Assembly: GCF_008014345.1 (NCBI RefSeq)
Contig: NZ_VPFL01000004.1
Coordinates: forward strand, 124,001 to 188,000
Direction of reading: 5' to 3'
DNA length: 64,000 bases
DNA from: Pelomicrobium methylotrophicum
GTDB lineage: Bacteria; Pseudomonadota; Gammaproteobacteria; Burkholderiales; UBA6910
Part shown: piece by piece, positions 26,476 to 35,249 of the stretch
How the letters are laid out: each line of letters opens with the position of its first letter
Position numbering within the stretch: position 1 is the first letter of the stretch
Translations under genes and position numbers: made by a program
Notes under the pieces: generated by a model
Seen by the model: the letters and a program-made list of their open reading frames with translations, nothing else
What the model was told of the DNA's origin: nothing
The model's database searches: none

Positions 26476-26515
26476 ATTATGAGCGAGCTCAAATAAATTA
26501 TGAGCGCGCTCATAA
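26457..26515. promoter_or_regulatory. Array of TTATGAGCG repeats with an 18-base palindrome
   Basis: TTATGAGCG occurs at 26457, 26477 and 26498. The last copy forms a perfect palindrome TTATGAGCGCGCTCATAA (26498-26515). The copies span the end of the AlbA_2 gene and the start of the AT-rich gap in front of the junction relic and the Fic gene. Copy spacing is 20 and 21 bases, about two helical turns, which suits a DNA-binding protein. Both the AlbA_2 product and the Fic protein have winged-helix domains that could bind here. Confidence 0.5.
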
Positions 26516-26590
26516 ATACGAGCGCCTAGCCACAATTCGCGCGGTTATCCGATAACCAAACGCTCAAATAAAACCGCGCTTTAGGTATTC

Positions 26591-26775
26591 CCGGCGCGCT
26601 TGCTCGGCGTGGCCCGGCGGCTGGACGAGGCGATTCGCAAGAACCTGGAGGAGCTGAGGTTTGGGGAGGCGCCGCGATGACGCCTGATCGGCTCGGGCAG
26701 CGCATCGCCGCCGGTGAATGCCCCGAAGTAGAAACCAGGGCGGTCAAGATGGGGCCATGTGAAACGTTGCGTTGA
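26591..26775 (+). pseudogene. Relic of a second hsdM/AlbA_2 gene junction
   Basis: Codons ending at the TGA at 26678 read VARRLDEAIRKNLEELRFGE, matching the hsdM C-terminus at 24721-24787 ([20 protein letters not shown]). An ATG at 26677 overlaps that stop and starts MTPDRLGQRIAAGECPEVE, matching the AlbA_2 start at 24784. It runs out at a stop at 26775. The ATGA overlap is preserved. So a second, diverged copy of this two-gene unit once lay here and was deleted from both sides. Confidence 0.65.
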
Positions 26776-26827
26776 CGATAGCCGACCATCGGTCGCATGA
26801 TTAACGCTACATTGATCATAAAAGCAA

Positions 26828-27994
26828 GTGCTCGCCCTGGTGAACGCAGCCGATAACAAGCGCTTTCGTGCAGGCCGGTATGTCCAGCAGGCGGGCGGCT
26901 ACCGCGCCTTCGTCCCCGCACCCCTGCCGCCCGACCCGCCGCTGGACCTTTCCGGTCGTCTGCGCGAGCGGCTGTCCGAAGCCGACTACGCCTTGGGAAG
27001 GCTGGACGGCGCCGTGCTTACGCTGCCCAACCCGGACCTTTTCGTGTTCATGTACGTGCGCAAGGAAGCCGTGCTCTCGAGCCAGATCGAGGGCACGCAA
27101 AGCTCCCTGCAGAACCTGCTGGCCGCCGAGGCACAACTCTTCGACCCCGACACGCCCAAGGACGTGCAAGAAGTCGCCAACTACGTGCGCGCCATGAACC
27201 ATGGCCTCATGCGGCTCGCCGAACTGCCGGTCTCCGTGCGCCTGATCCGCGAGATCCACGCCGTGCTGATGCAGGGCGTGCGCGGTGGGCGCCTGCAACC
27301 GGGCGAGCTGCGCACGAGCCAGAACTGGATCGGCCCCGCAGGCTCGACGCTCGCCACCGCCACCTTCGTGCCGCCTCCGCCGCACGAGGTGCCCCAGGCC
27401 CTGTCCGACCTCGAAAAGTTCCTGCATGACGGCGGCGGGCTGCCCCCGCTGGTGCAAGTGGGCCTCGCCCATGCCCAGTTCGAGACCATCCACCCCTTCC
27501 TCGACGGCAACGGCCGCATCGGCCGGCTGCTCATCACCTTCCTGCTCACCGAAAAGCGCCTGATCGAGAAGCCCGTGCTCTACCTCTCGCACTACTTCAA
27601 GCAACACCGCGCCGAGTACTACGATCGGCTGCAAGCGGTGCGCGATGCAGGCGACTGGGAGGGGTGGCTTGCGTTCTTCCTCGATGGGGTCATCGCCACG
27701 AGTCGCGAGGCGACCGAGACCGCCGCCGCCATTCTGCGGATGCGGGAGGAATACCGCGCGAAAATCACCGAACATCTGGGCCGCGCGGCCGCCAACGGCC
27801 AGCGGGTGATGGATAGGCTCTTCGATCACCCCATCGTGACGGTCGCCACCGTGCGCGAGTGGCTGGGGATCACCCCGGCCGGAGCGAACCAGATCGTCAA
27901 CCGGCTCGAAGCCATCGGCCTGCTGCGCGAGATCACCGGCTACGCCCGCAACCGGCGGTTTCGCTTCGAGCCGTATTTGAAGCTGTTTGAATAA
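26828..27994 (+). CDS. Fic family protein (class II, with winged-helix C-terminus)
   Basis: 388 residues if the GTG at 26828 is the start. The catalytic motif HPFLDGNGRIGRLLITFLL begins near residue 221, with His, Asn and Arg in place. The N-terminal SSQIEGT (~81-87) fits the (S/T)xxxE(G/N) inhibitory helix of class II Fic enzymes, so activity is probably autoinhibited. The C-terminus (VATVREWLGITPAGANQIVNRLEAIG) is a winged helix. Fic enzymes usually transfer AMP to target proteins. It lies 92 bases ahead of the SNF2 helicase gene and may be part of the same defence locus. Confidence 0.88.
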   Translation: MLALVNAADNKRFRAGRYVQQAGGYRAFVPAPLPPDPPLDLSGRLRERLSEADYALGRLDGAVLTLPNPDLFVFMYVRKEAVLSSQIEGTQSSLQNLLAAEAQLFDPDTPKDVQEVANYVRAMNHGLMRLAELPVSVRLIREIHAVLMQGVRGGRLQPGELRTSQNWIGPAGSTLATATFVPPPPHEVPQALSDLEKFLHDGGGLPPLVQVGLAHAQFETIHPFLDGNGRIGRLLITFLLTEKRLIEKPVLYLSHYFKQHRAEYYDRLQAVRDAGDWEGWLAFFLDGVIATSREATETAAAILRMREEYRAKITEHLGRAAANGQRVMDRLFDHPIVTVATVREWLGITPAGANQIVNRLEAIGLLREITGYARNRRFRFEPYLKLFE

Positions 27995-28086
27995 ATAATG
28001 GATGCTTGACAACCGTAGGCGACGAAAACTCATGTCCGGCCAGTGCGCGGATCCGGCCTTCGCAGCCAAAACACTCGAGCAATGCA

Positions 28087-30966
28087 ATGACGGACTACCA
28101 CGCCCGCTACCTGGCCTTTGAGCTCACCCGCCGCCACGCCACCGACAGCGTGGAGAAGCTCGGTGCGGCACTCGCCGACGCGCAGGTGGACTTGAACCCC
28201 CACCAGGTGGATGCGGCGTTGTTTGCGTTCCGCAATCCCTTCTCCAAGGGCGCGATCCTGGCCGACGAGGTGGGTCTGGGCAAAACCATCGAGGCCGGGC
28301 TGCTGCTCGCCCAGAAGTGGGCGGAGCGTAAGCGCCGTTTGTTGGTCATTGTACCGGCCAATCTGCGCAAACAGTGGAGCCAGGAGCTGGAGGACAAGTT
28401 CTTCCTGCCTACGACCATCCTCGAGACGCGCACCTTCAACGAGCAGATCAAGGCCGGCAATCTCAATCCCTTCCAGCAGAATGCAGTCGTCATCTGCTCA
28501 TATCAGTTCGTGCGCACTAAGGCGCCTTACGTGCAGCAGACGACGTGGGATTTGGTGGTAATCGACGAAGCCCACCGCCTGCGCAACGTCTACAAGAACT
28601 CGAGCAAGATCGCGCTCGCCATCAAGCAGGCCATCGCGCCGTTTCCGAAGCTGCTGCTTACGGCAACGCCGCTGCAGAATTCGTTGCTTGAGCTGTATGG
28701 CCTGGTGAGCATCATCGACGACTACGCTTTCGGCGACCTCGAAAGTTTCCGCACGCGCTATGCCCGCCTCGGCGACGGCGAGGGCGAGACCTACGCCGAG
28801 CTCAAAGCGCGCCTTGCGCCCATCTGCAAGCGCACGCTGCGCCGGCAAGTGCTCGAGTACGTTCGCTACACCGAGCGCCATGCCTTGGTGCAAAAGTTCG
28901 TCCCGACACCCGATGAGCAACGGTTGTACGAATGGGTCTCCGGCTACCTGCAGCGCGACAAACTCTATGCCCTACCCGCAAGCCAGCGCCAGCTCGTGAC
29001 GCTGATCCTGCGCAAGCTGCTGGCGTCTTCGACCTATGCCATCGCCGGCACGCTGGAAAGCATGGTCAATCGCCTGGAGGCGGCTGCCCGTCAAGTTGAA
29101 AGCCCAGCCCCGCCGACCGACGCCATCGCCGAGGATTACGAAGATTTCGACGAACTCGCCGACGAGTGGGACGAAGAAGGCGAGCCCGGGAAACCCGACC
29201 CGACTCTGACGCCCGAACAATTGGCCGAACTCAAGCGCGAGAAGGAAGAGCTCGCCGAGTTCCTGCAGCTCGCCAAATCCATCGTCAAAAACGCCAAGGG
29301 CGAGGTGCTGCTCACCGCGCTGCGACGCGGCTTCGAGGCCGCCGCCCGCGCGCGGGAGGCTCAAGGCAGTCCGGCCATGCAGCCGAAGGCAGTGATCTTC
29401 ACCGAATCGCGCCGCACGCAGCGCTACCTGTTCGATCTCCTGCAACAGACCGAATTCAAAGACAAGGTGGTGCTCTTCAACGGCTCCAACAACGATTCCC
29501 TGTCGCGCGAGATCTATCAGCGCTGGCTCGAGCGCCACCGCGGCACCGACCGCGTGAGCGGCTCGCCCTCCGCCGATATGCGCGCAGCCATCGTCGAGCA
29601 TTTCCGCGACGAAGCCGCCATCCTCATCGCCACCGAAGCCGCGGCTGAGGGCATCAACCTGCAGTTCTGCAATCTGGTGGTCAACTACGACCTGCCTTGG
29701 AACCCCCAGCGAATCGAGCAGCGTATCGGTCGCTGCCACCGCTACGGCCAGAAGTTCGACGTGGTGGTGGTGAACTTCCTCAACAAGGCGAACGCCGCCG
29801 ACCGGCGCGTCTATGAGCTGCTCGACCAGAAGTTCAGGCTCTTCAGCGGCGTGTTCGGGGCCAGCGACGAAGTGCTCGGCGCCATCGAATCCGGCGTGGA
29901 CTTCGAAAAACGCATCGCCGAGATCTACCAGAAGTGCCGCACGCCCGAGCAGATCCAGTTCGAGTTCGACCAGCTCCAGAAGGAGCTCGAAGAGCAGATT
30001 GCCAACGCCCAGCGCGACGCCCGAGACAAACTGCTCGAAAACTTCGATCAGGAAGTGGTCGAGCGCGTGCGCATCGATACCCGCCATCTGCTCGACCGCG
30101 TCCAGCAGCAGCTCTGGGCGCTCACGCGCTACATGCTGCGCGACCACGCGCGCTTCGACGGCGCGGACTATAGCTTCACCCTGCACACCAATCCCTTCCC
30201 GGATGAACCCATCCATCCCGGCCCCTACCGCATGGGCCGCAACGTTGAGGACGCCAACACCTACCGCGTCGGGCACCCGCTCGCTCAGCGACTGCTGGAG
30301 CAGGCGCGCAGTCTGGACACCCCACCCGCAGCGCTGCGCTTCGACTACACCGGCAGCGGTAAGAACATCGCCATCCTCGCGCCACTCCTCGGCCGCAGCG
30401 GCTGGCTCGCCTGCCGGCGCGTCGCCGTGCAGGCCATCGAAGGCGAAGACAGACTGCTCTTCGCCGGCATGACGGACGGCGGTACGCTGCTGGATCAGGA
30501 TCAGTGCCGGCGCCTGTTCGACCTCCCGGCCAACGTGACCGAGCAGGTCATCGTGCCGCAAAACCTTGCGCGTCGCTTAGACGAGGCGCTAAGGATTACC
30601 GAGAGGCAGTTCCTGGAGGAGGTGCAACGCCGCAACGGCCAGTGGTTCGACGCGGAGATGGACAAGCTCGACCGCTGGGCCGAGGATCGGCGGCAGAGCC
30701 TGCGCCGCGGGCTCGACGAGCTGGAACAAAGCATCAAAGACACCCGCCGCGCCGCCCGCCAGGCGCCCAACCTGCCGGAGAAACTGGCGTTGCAGAAGAA
30801 ACTGCGCGACCTCGAAGCGCGCCGCGACCAGGCCGAGCTCGACTTCCGCCAGGCGAGTCGCGAGCTGGACAAGCAAAAGGAACAACTGCTCGAAACCCTC
30901 GAACAACGCCTCGCCGCCACCTGCGAGCGGCAAGACGTGTTCACGATTCAATGGGTGCTGACATGA
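28087..30966 (+). CDS. SNF2-family DEAD/DEAH helicase
   Basis: 959 residues from ATG 28087. Helicase motifs: I ILADEVGLGKTIEAG (~58-72), II VVIDEAHRLRN (~157-167), III LLLTATPLQNS, then the second RecA domain with VIFTESRRTQRYL, ATEAAAEGINLQ and motif VI RIEQRIGRCHRYGQ (~541-554). The C-terminal third has long charged helices, likely coiled coil (about 840-945). It resembles the SNF2 helicases of defence operons such as DISARM DrmD, but DrmA, DrmB and DrmC are absent. The stop overlaps the Mod start (ATGA), so the two products are coupled. Confidence 0.9.
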   Translation: MTDYHARYLAFELTRRHATDSVEKLGAALADAQVDLNPHQVDAALFAFRNPFSKGAILADEVGLGKTIEAGLLLAQKWAERKRRLLVIVPANLRKQWSQELEDKFFLPTTILETRTFNEQIKAGNLNPFQQNAVVICSYQFVRTKAPYVQQTTWDLVVIDEAHRLRNVYKNSSKIALAIKQAIAPFPKLLLTATPLQNSLLELYGLVSIIDDYAFGDLESFRTRYARLGDGEGETYAELKARLAPICKRTLRRQVLEYVRYTERHALVQKFVPTPDEQRLYEWVSGYLQRDKLYALPASQRQLVTLILRKLLASSTYAIAGTLESMVNRLEAAARQVESPAPPTDAIAEDYEDFDELADEWDEEGEPGKPDPTLTPEQLAELKREKEELAEFLQLAKSIVKNAKGEVLLTALRRGFEAAARAREAQGSPAMQPKAVIFTESRRTQRYLFDLLQQTEFKDKVVLFNGSNNDSLSREIYQRWLERHRGTDRVSGSPSADMRAAIVEHFRDEAAILIATEAAAEGINLQFCNLVVNYDLPWNPQRIEQRIGRCHRYGQKFDVVVVNFLNKANAADRRVYELLDQKFRLFSGVFGASDEVLGAIESGVDFEKRIAEIYQKCRTPEQIQFEFDQLQKELEEQIANAQRDARDKLLENFDQEVVERVRIDTRHLLDRVQQQLWALTRYMLRDHARFDGADYSFTLHTNPFPDEPIHPGPYRMGRNVEDANTYRVGHPLAQRLLEQARSLDTPPAALRFDYTGSGKNIAILAPLLGRSGWLACRRVAVQAIEGEDRLLFAGMTDGGTLLDQDQCRRLFDLPANVTEQVIVPQNLARRLDEALRITERQFLEEVQRRNGQWFDAEMDKLDRWAEDRRQSLRRGLDELEQSIKDTRRAARQAPNLPEKLALQKKLRDLEARRDQAELDFRQASRELDKQKEQLLETLEQRLAATCERQDVFTIQWVLT

Positions 30967-32882
30967 ACGACGACAAACCGGTGACCTCCGCCATGCCCGA
31001 GCCCGAAAAACTCGATCTGCGCTCCCACGACATCGCCGCCGACAAGCGTGCGGAGCTGTTGCGCTTGTTCCCGGAAATCCGCACCGAAGGCGGCAAGCTC
31101 GACTTCGAGAAGCTCAGGCTCGCCTTGGGCGAGGCCGTGGACATGGGCCGCGAACGCTTTGGGCTCACCTGGCCCGGCAAGGCGGAGTGCTTCAAGGCGA
31201 TCCAGACGCCCAGCCTCGGCACGCTGCGCCCGGCGCCGGAGGAATCGGTGAACTTCGACACCACCGAGAACCTCATCATCGAGGGCGATAACCTGGAGGT
31301 CTTGAAGCTCCTGCAGAAGAGCTACCTCGGCAAGGTCAAGATGATCTACATCGACCCGCCCTACAACACCGGTAACGACTTCATCTACCCGGACGACTAT
31401 AGCGAATCCTTGCGCACCTACCTTGAATACACCGGCCAAGTAGACGCCGAAGGCAAGCGCTTTTCCACCAACACCGACACCGACGGGCGCTTTCACTCCA
31501 AGTGGCTCAACATGATGTATCCGCGGCTCTATCTGGCGCGGAATCTGTTGCGGGAGGATGGGGTGATCTTCGTAAGCATCGATGATACGGAGTTGGCCAA
31601 TCTCATGCTCATAATGAACGATATCTTTGGTGAGGAAAATCAGCTCGCCATCATCGCATGGGAAAAGCGGTTCACCCGCAGTAACAATGCCAAGTTATTC
31701 GCCAAGGTAAAGGATTCCATCGTAGCCTATCGCAAGAGCGAAGCGGTGCAAAAACTTCGAGAGGCTCGAACTGAAAAATCCGACGAGATCTACAGCAACC
31801 CTGACAACGACCCACGTGGTCCATGGACGAGCGTATCCTTTGTTAACCCTGCGACAAAGGAAGAACGTCCAAATCTCGTATACGAGATCACGAACCCTTT
31901 CACCGGCAAGAGGGTTATCCATCCCACCAATGCATGGAAACAGGAAAAAGAAAAAGCTGAGCAGTATGCTCGAGAAAATCGGTTTTACTGGGGTAAGAAC
32001 GGGACCTATGAGTACCCCCGCTTGAAGAAATTCCTTTATGAGGTCCAAGATGGCGTCGTCCCAGTCGACCTATGGGCCCACGAAGCTACCGGGACCACTG
32101 ACGAGGGAAGCAAGACTCTAGACGACATACTTGGCAAGGACATTTTCGATAACCCTAAGCCAACGCGTTTAATCCATCGGATGCTGGGTATCGTGACCAA
32201 AGGTGGGACCGAACCCGAGATCATCCTCGACTTCTTTGCCGGCTCTGGTACCACGGCGCATGCGGTGTTGGAGCTGAATAAACAGGATGGCGGTAATCGC
32301 AAGTTCATCCTCGTTCAGCTCCCGGAGCCGGTGGATCCGGAAAGCCCTGCTGGTAAGGCGGGCTTTAAGACCATCGCCGACATCTGCAAGGAGCGGGTGC
32401 GGCGGGTGATTCAGAAACTGAATGACGAAGACGCCGGCAAGCTGGACCTGGAAGGCCAGAAACAGGACCGCGGCTTTCGCGTCTTCAAGCTCGCCGAATC
32501 GAACTTCAAGGTCTGGGATGCCACGGCGCCCAAGGACGCCGAGTCGCTCGCGCAGCAGCTCGAGCTGCACGTGGACCACATCCGCGAGGGCAGAAGCGAG
32601 CAGGACATCCTGTTCGAGATCCTCTTGAAGAGCGGCTTTGCGCTCACCACGCCCGTGGAGACCCGCGCGCTTGCGGGCAAGCGGGTCTATCGCATCGCCG
32701 ACGGCGCCATGCTTATCTGCCTGGAGCGGGCACTGACGCTCGAAGCCATCCGCGCCATGGCGGCCGAAAAGCCCGCCCGCGTGGTCTGCCTCGATGCAGG
32801 CTTTGCCGGCAATGACCAGCTCAAGGCCAACGCCGTGCAGACCTTCAAGACCGCCGGCGTGGCGAGCTTCAAGACGGTCTGA
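30963..32882 (+). CDS. Adenine-specific DNA methyltransferase, type III Mod-like (beta class)
   Basis: 639 residues. DPPYNTGND (~130-138) precedes FAGSGTT (~423-430), the motif order of beta-class N6-adenine methyltransferases such as type III Mod. The region between the motifs (about 31,560-32,120) is the presumed target recognition domain. It is visibly richer in A and T than its flanks, which suggests domain exchange. The ATG overlaps the SNF2 stop. An IS element follows 21 bases after the stop and separates this gene from the AAA, protease and Res genes. Confidence 0.92.
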   Translation: MNDDKPVTSAMPEPEKLDLRSHDIAADKRAELLRLFPEIRTEGGKLDFEKLRLALGEAVDMGRERFGLTWPGKAECFKAIQTPSLGTLRPAPEESVNFDTTENLIIEGDNLEVLKLLQKSYLGKVKMIYIDPPYNTGNDFIYPDDYSESLRTYLEYTGQVDAEGKRFSTNTDTDGRFHSKWLNMMYPRLYLARNLLREDGVIFVSIDDTELANLMLIMNDIFGEENQLAIIAWEKRFTRSNNAKLFAKVKDSIVAYRKSEAVQKLREARTEKSDEIYSNPDNDPRGPWTSVSFVNPATKEERPNLVYEITNPFTGKRVIHPTNAWKQEKEKAEQYARENRFYWGKNGTYEYPRLKKFLYEVQDGVVPVDLWAHEATGTTDEGSKTLDDILGKDIFDNPKPTRLIHRMLGIVTKGGTEPEIILDFFAGSGTTAHAVLELNKQDGGNRKFILVQLPEPVDPESPAGKAGFKTIADICKERVRRVIQKLNDEDAGKLDLEGQKQDRGFRVFKLAESNFKVWDATAPKDAESLAQQLELHVDHIREGRSEQDILFEILLKSGFALTTPVETRALAGKRVYRIADGAMLICLERALTLEAIRAMAAEKPARVVCLDAGFAGNDQLKANAVQTFKTAGVASFKTV

Positions 32883-32903
32883 AGCGACAGCGAGTAGGTT
32901 AGC

Positions 32904-34203
32904 AGGGTGTTGAAAAATCCCCCGAACGATCATTACGATGGCATGTCATAGCGGGAGCGTTGTTCGAGGGAGAAGAAGAATGCGCGGTCATGTGGATCCC
33001 CAGGGGAATTTGTTCGCGTATTTCTCGGTCGAGGAGCGGATTCCGCGTGATCATCCGCTTCGCCGGGTGAAGGCGCAGGTCGATGCGGTGCTTCGTGCGA
33101 TGAGCGCGCACTTTGATGCGATGTATGCCGAGGGGGGCCGTCCCTCGATTGCGCCGGAGCGGCTGCTCAAAGCCTCGCTCTTGATCGCGCTTTACTCGGT
33201 GCGCTCGGAGCGGCTCTTCTGCGAGATGCTGGACTACAACATGCTCTTCCGCTGGTTCCTGGACATGGGGCTGGAGGAGCGCGCCTTTGATCATTCGACC
33301 TTCTCCCAGAACCGGGGGCGGCTCATTGAGCACGAGATCGCCCGGGAGTTTTTTGCGGGTGTGATCCGCGAAGCGCGCGCGCAGCGGCTGCTCTGCGATG
33401 AGCACTTCACGGTCGATGGCACGCTCATCGAGTCCTGGGCGTCTTTCAAGAGCCTCAGGCGCAAGGACGGCACCCCTGCGAAGTCTGGACCCGACGGCAC
33501 CGGGATGGTCGATTTTCGGGGCGAGAAGCGCAGCAACGCCACACACGAATCGAGCACGGACCCCGAGGCGAAGCTCATGAGGAAGGGCAACGGCCAGCCC
33601 GCCAAGCTCAGCTTCGGGGCGCACGCGCTGATGGAAAACCGCAGCGGTCTTCTCGTCGATCTCGTGATCACCGACGCGACGATACCTGAGCCGCTGGCCG
33701 CGGCCCCACTGCTCGATCGGCGCCGGCAGGCGCGCGAAGGGATGAAGACGCTCGGTGCGGATAAGGGCTACTACAACAAGGCGTTCGTTGCGCTGCTGCG
33801 CAGCCGCAACGTCGCCCCGCATATCGCGAGGATCGAGGGGCGCAGCGCTCCGGGGCTGGATGGCCGGACGACCCGGCATGAGAGCTACGCCATGAGCCAG
33901 AGAAAACGCAAGCGGATCGAGGAGATCTTCGGCTGGATGAAGACGGTGGGGGGTCTGCGAAAGAGCCGCTTCATTGGCATCGCCAAAACCCAGCTCGCCG
34001 CCTACCTGGTGGGTGCAGCCTACAACCTGCTTCGCATGGCGCGCTTGCAGCCGACGACAGGATAGGTGCGCCCGCAGCAGCGAAAAGAAACGCGAATCAG
34101 CCATGAACGAGCACAAATACACCGCCCCAGACGCCGCGCCGAACGTCTCGGCGGCAAATCCGGTGCTCAACGAGCGCTTCGCGCGACATTCTTCAACGGC
34201 CTG
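32904..34203. mobile_element. IS5-family insertion sequence, 1300 bases
   Basis: Imperfect terminal inverted repeats CAGGGTGTTGAAAAAT (left) and CAGGCCGTTGAAGAAT (right, read inward) bound the element. TTAG is duplicated on both sides (32900-32903 and 34204-34207), a 4-base target duplication of the YTAR type used by IS5 elements. One transposase gene lies inside. Removing the element and one TTAG leaves a gap of about 64 bases between the Mod and AAA genes, so it appears to have landed inside an operon. Confidence 0.88.
32980..34065 (+). CDS. IS5 family transposase
   Basis: 361 residues from ATG 32980 with GAGGGAGAAGAAG upstream. The order of blocks is typical: FAYFSVEERIPRDHPLRRVK, DHSTFSQNRGRL, the first catalytic Asp in FTVDGTLIESWASFKSLRRK, the second Asp in LGADKGYYNKAF, and the Glu in RKRIEEIFGWMKTVGGLRKS. 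The DDE residues and full length suggest an active enzyme. The 138 bases from the stop to the right end contain no convincing gene. Confidence 0.93.
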   Translation: MRGHVDPQGNLFAYFSVEERIPRDHPLRRVKAQVDAVLRAMSAHFDAMYAEGGRPSIAPERLLKASLLIALYSVRSERLFCEMLDYNMLFRWFLDMGLEERAFDHSTFSQNRGRLIEHEIAREFFAGVIREARAQRLLCDEHFTVDGTLIESWASFKSLRRKDGTPAKSGPDGTGMVDFRGEKRSNATHESSTDPEAKLMRKGNGQPAKLSFGAHALMENRSGLLVDLVITDATIPEPLAAAPLLDRRRQAREGMKTLGADKGYYNKAFVALLRSRNVAPHIARIEGRSAPGLDGRTTRHESYAMSQRKRKRIEEIFGWMKTVGGLRKSRFIGIAKTQLAAYLVGAAYNLLRMARLQPTTG

Positions 34204-34250
34204 TTAGGGCTTTGCTTAAAGACAAATTGCGCCGAGAGAGGTGAATCGCA

Positions 34251-35246
34251 ATGGCCACAGGAAAAGTACTCAGACAGCTGATCAAATCCGGCGTCGAGGG
34301 CAATTACGATGCCTTTAAAGCCGCGGCTGAGGAAGTGATCCGCGAGGAGCGGGCCAAACAGCACCACCTGTTGGCCAATGATCTTGAGCGGTTGCTGTAC
34401 GGCCGTCCCCAAAACCTGGACCATGCGCCCGGTCGACCGTTCGTGAAGGCGCCGGTGGACCGAGAGCGTAATCTTGCGCTCCTCGATCTGCGTGAACCGA
34501 TGCGTCGGCTCGAGGATGTCGTCCTCTCCGATGAGACGCGCTCCGCTCTCGAGGAATTGCTCCAGGAGCATCATCATCAAGAGCGGCTTGCGAGTTACGG
34601 TCTCCGAGCAGCGGATCGGCTGCTTTTCTACGGGCCGCCTGGATGCGGCAAGACGCTGACCGCCGAGGTGATCGCGTCGGAACTTGGCCTTCCACTCGCC
34701 ATTGTGCGCGTGGACGCAGTCGTGTCTTCCTACCTCGGCGAGACGGCTGCGAACCTGCGCAAGGTGTTCGATTTTGCGGCTGCCCATGCTGCCGTAGTCC
34801 TCTTCGACGAGTTCGACGCCTTAGCCAAGGAGCGTGCCGACGAGGCCGAGCACGGGGAGCTGCGGCGCGTCGTCAATGCGGTATTGCAAATGATGGATGC
34901 CTATCACGGCAGGAGCGTGTTGATTGCGGCGACCAACCACGAATCCATTCTAGACTTTGCTATCTGGCGGCGATTTGAAGAAGTGCTGGTGTTTGATCTG
35001 CCGAATCTCGAACAGCTACGCCGCTTGCTCGCCCTCAAGCTGCGTGGCGTGCGTCGCGAGTTCGAAGTGGAGGATGCGACAGTCGTTTCGATTTTCAAGG
35101 GCATGGCGCACGCCGACGTGGAACGTGTGCTGCGCCGAGCGATCAAGGACATGGTGCTTGCGGGGCAGGAATTCCTCACGGTGAGGCATTTGGAGGCCGC
35201 CGCGCGGCGGGAGCGTCCGCGCATGGCCAAGGGCAAAGCAAAATAA
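34251..35246 (+). CDS. AAA+ ATPase paired with a subtilase
   Basis: 331 residues, RBS GAGAGG. Walker A GPPGCGKT (128-135), Walker B VVLFDEFD (182-189), sensor 1 ATNH (227-230) and an arginine finger region (WRRFEEVLVF) give a classical AAA domain. The N-terminal 100 residues are a charged helical domain. The stop is 3 bases before the subtilase start, so the two are almost certainly co-translated partners. ATPase/S8-peptidase pairs recur in defence islands; I recall such an anti-phage pair annotated as IteA/IteS but cannot verify the match here. It could act as an unfoldase or regulator for the protease. Confidence 0.85.
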   Translation: MATGKVLRQLIKSGVEGNYDAFKAAAEEVIREERAKQHHLLANDLERLLYGRPQNLDHAPGRPFVKAPVDRERNLALLDLREPMRRLEDVVLSDETRSALEELLQEHHHQERLASYGLRAADRLLFYGPPGCGKTLTAEVIASELGLPLAIVRVDAVVSSYLGETAANLRKVFDFAAAHAAVVLFDEFDALAKERADEAEHGELRRVVNAVLQMMDAYHGRSVLIAATNHESILDFAIWRRFEEVLVFDLPNLEQLRRLLALKLRGVRREFEVEDATVVSIFKGMAHADVERVLRRAIKDMVLAGQEFLTVRHLEAAARRERPRMAKGKAK

Positions 35247-35249
35247 GCC

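Noticed and set aside
28087-32882. Class 1 DISARM system
   Set aside because: SNF2 helicase and adenine methyltransferase fit DrmD and DrmMI loosely, but DrmA, DrmB and DrmC are absent and a type III Res is present instead.
34066-34203. Second gene within the IS element (35-codon frame starting MNEHKYTAPDAAPN)
   Set aside because: No ribosome binding site, not needed in IS5 elements, and it runs to the inverted repeat.
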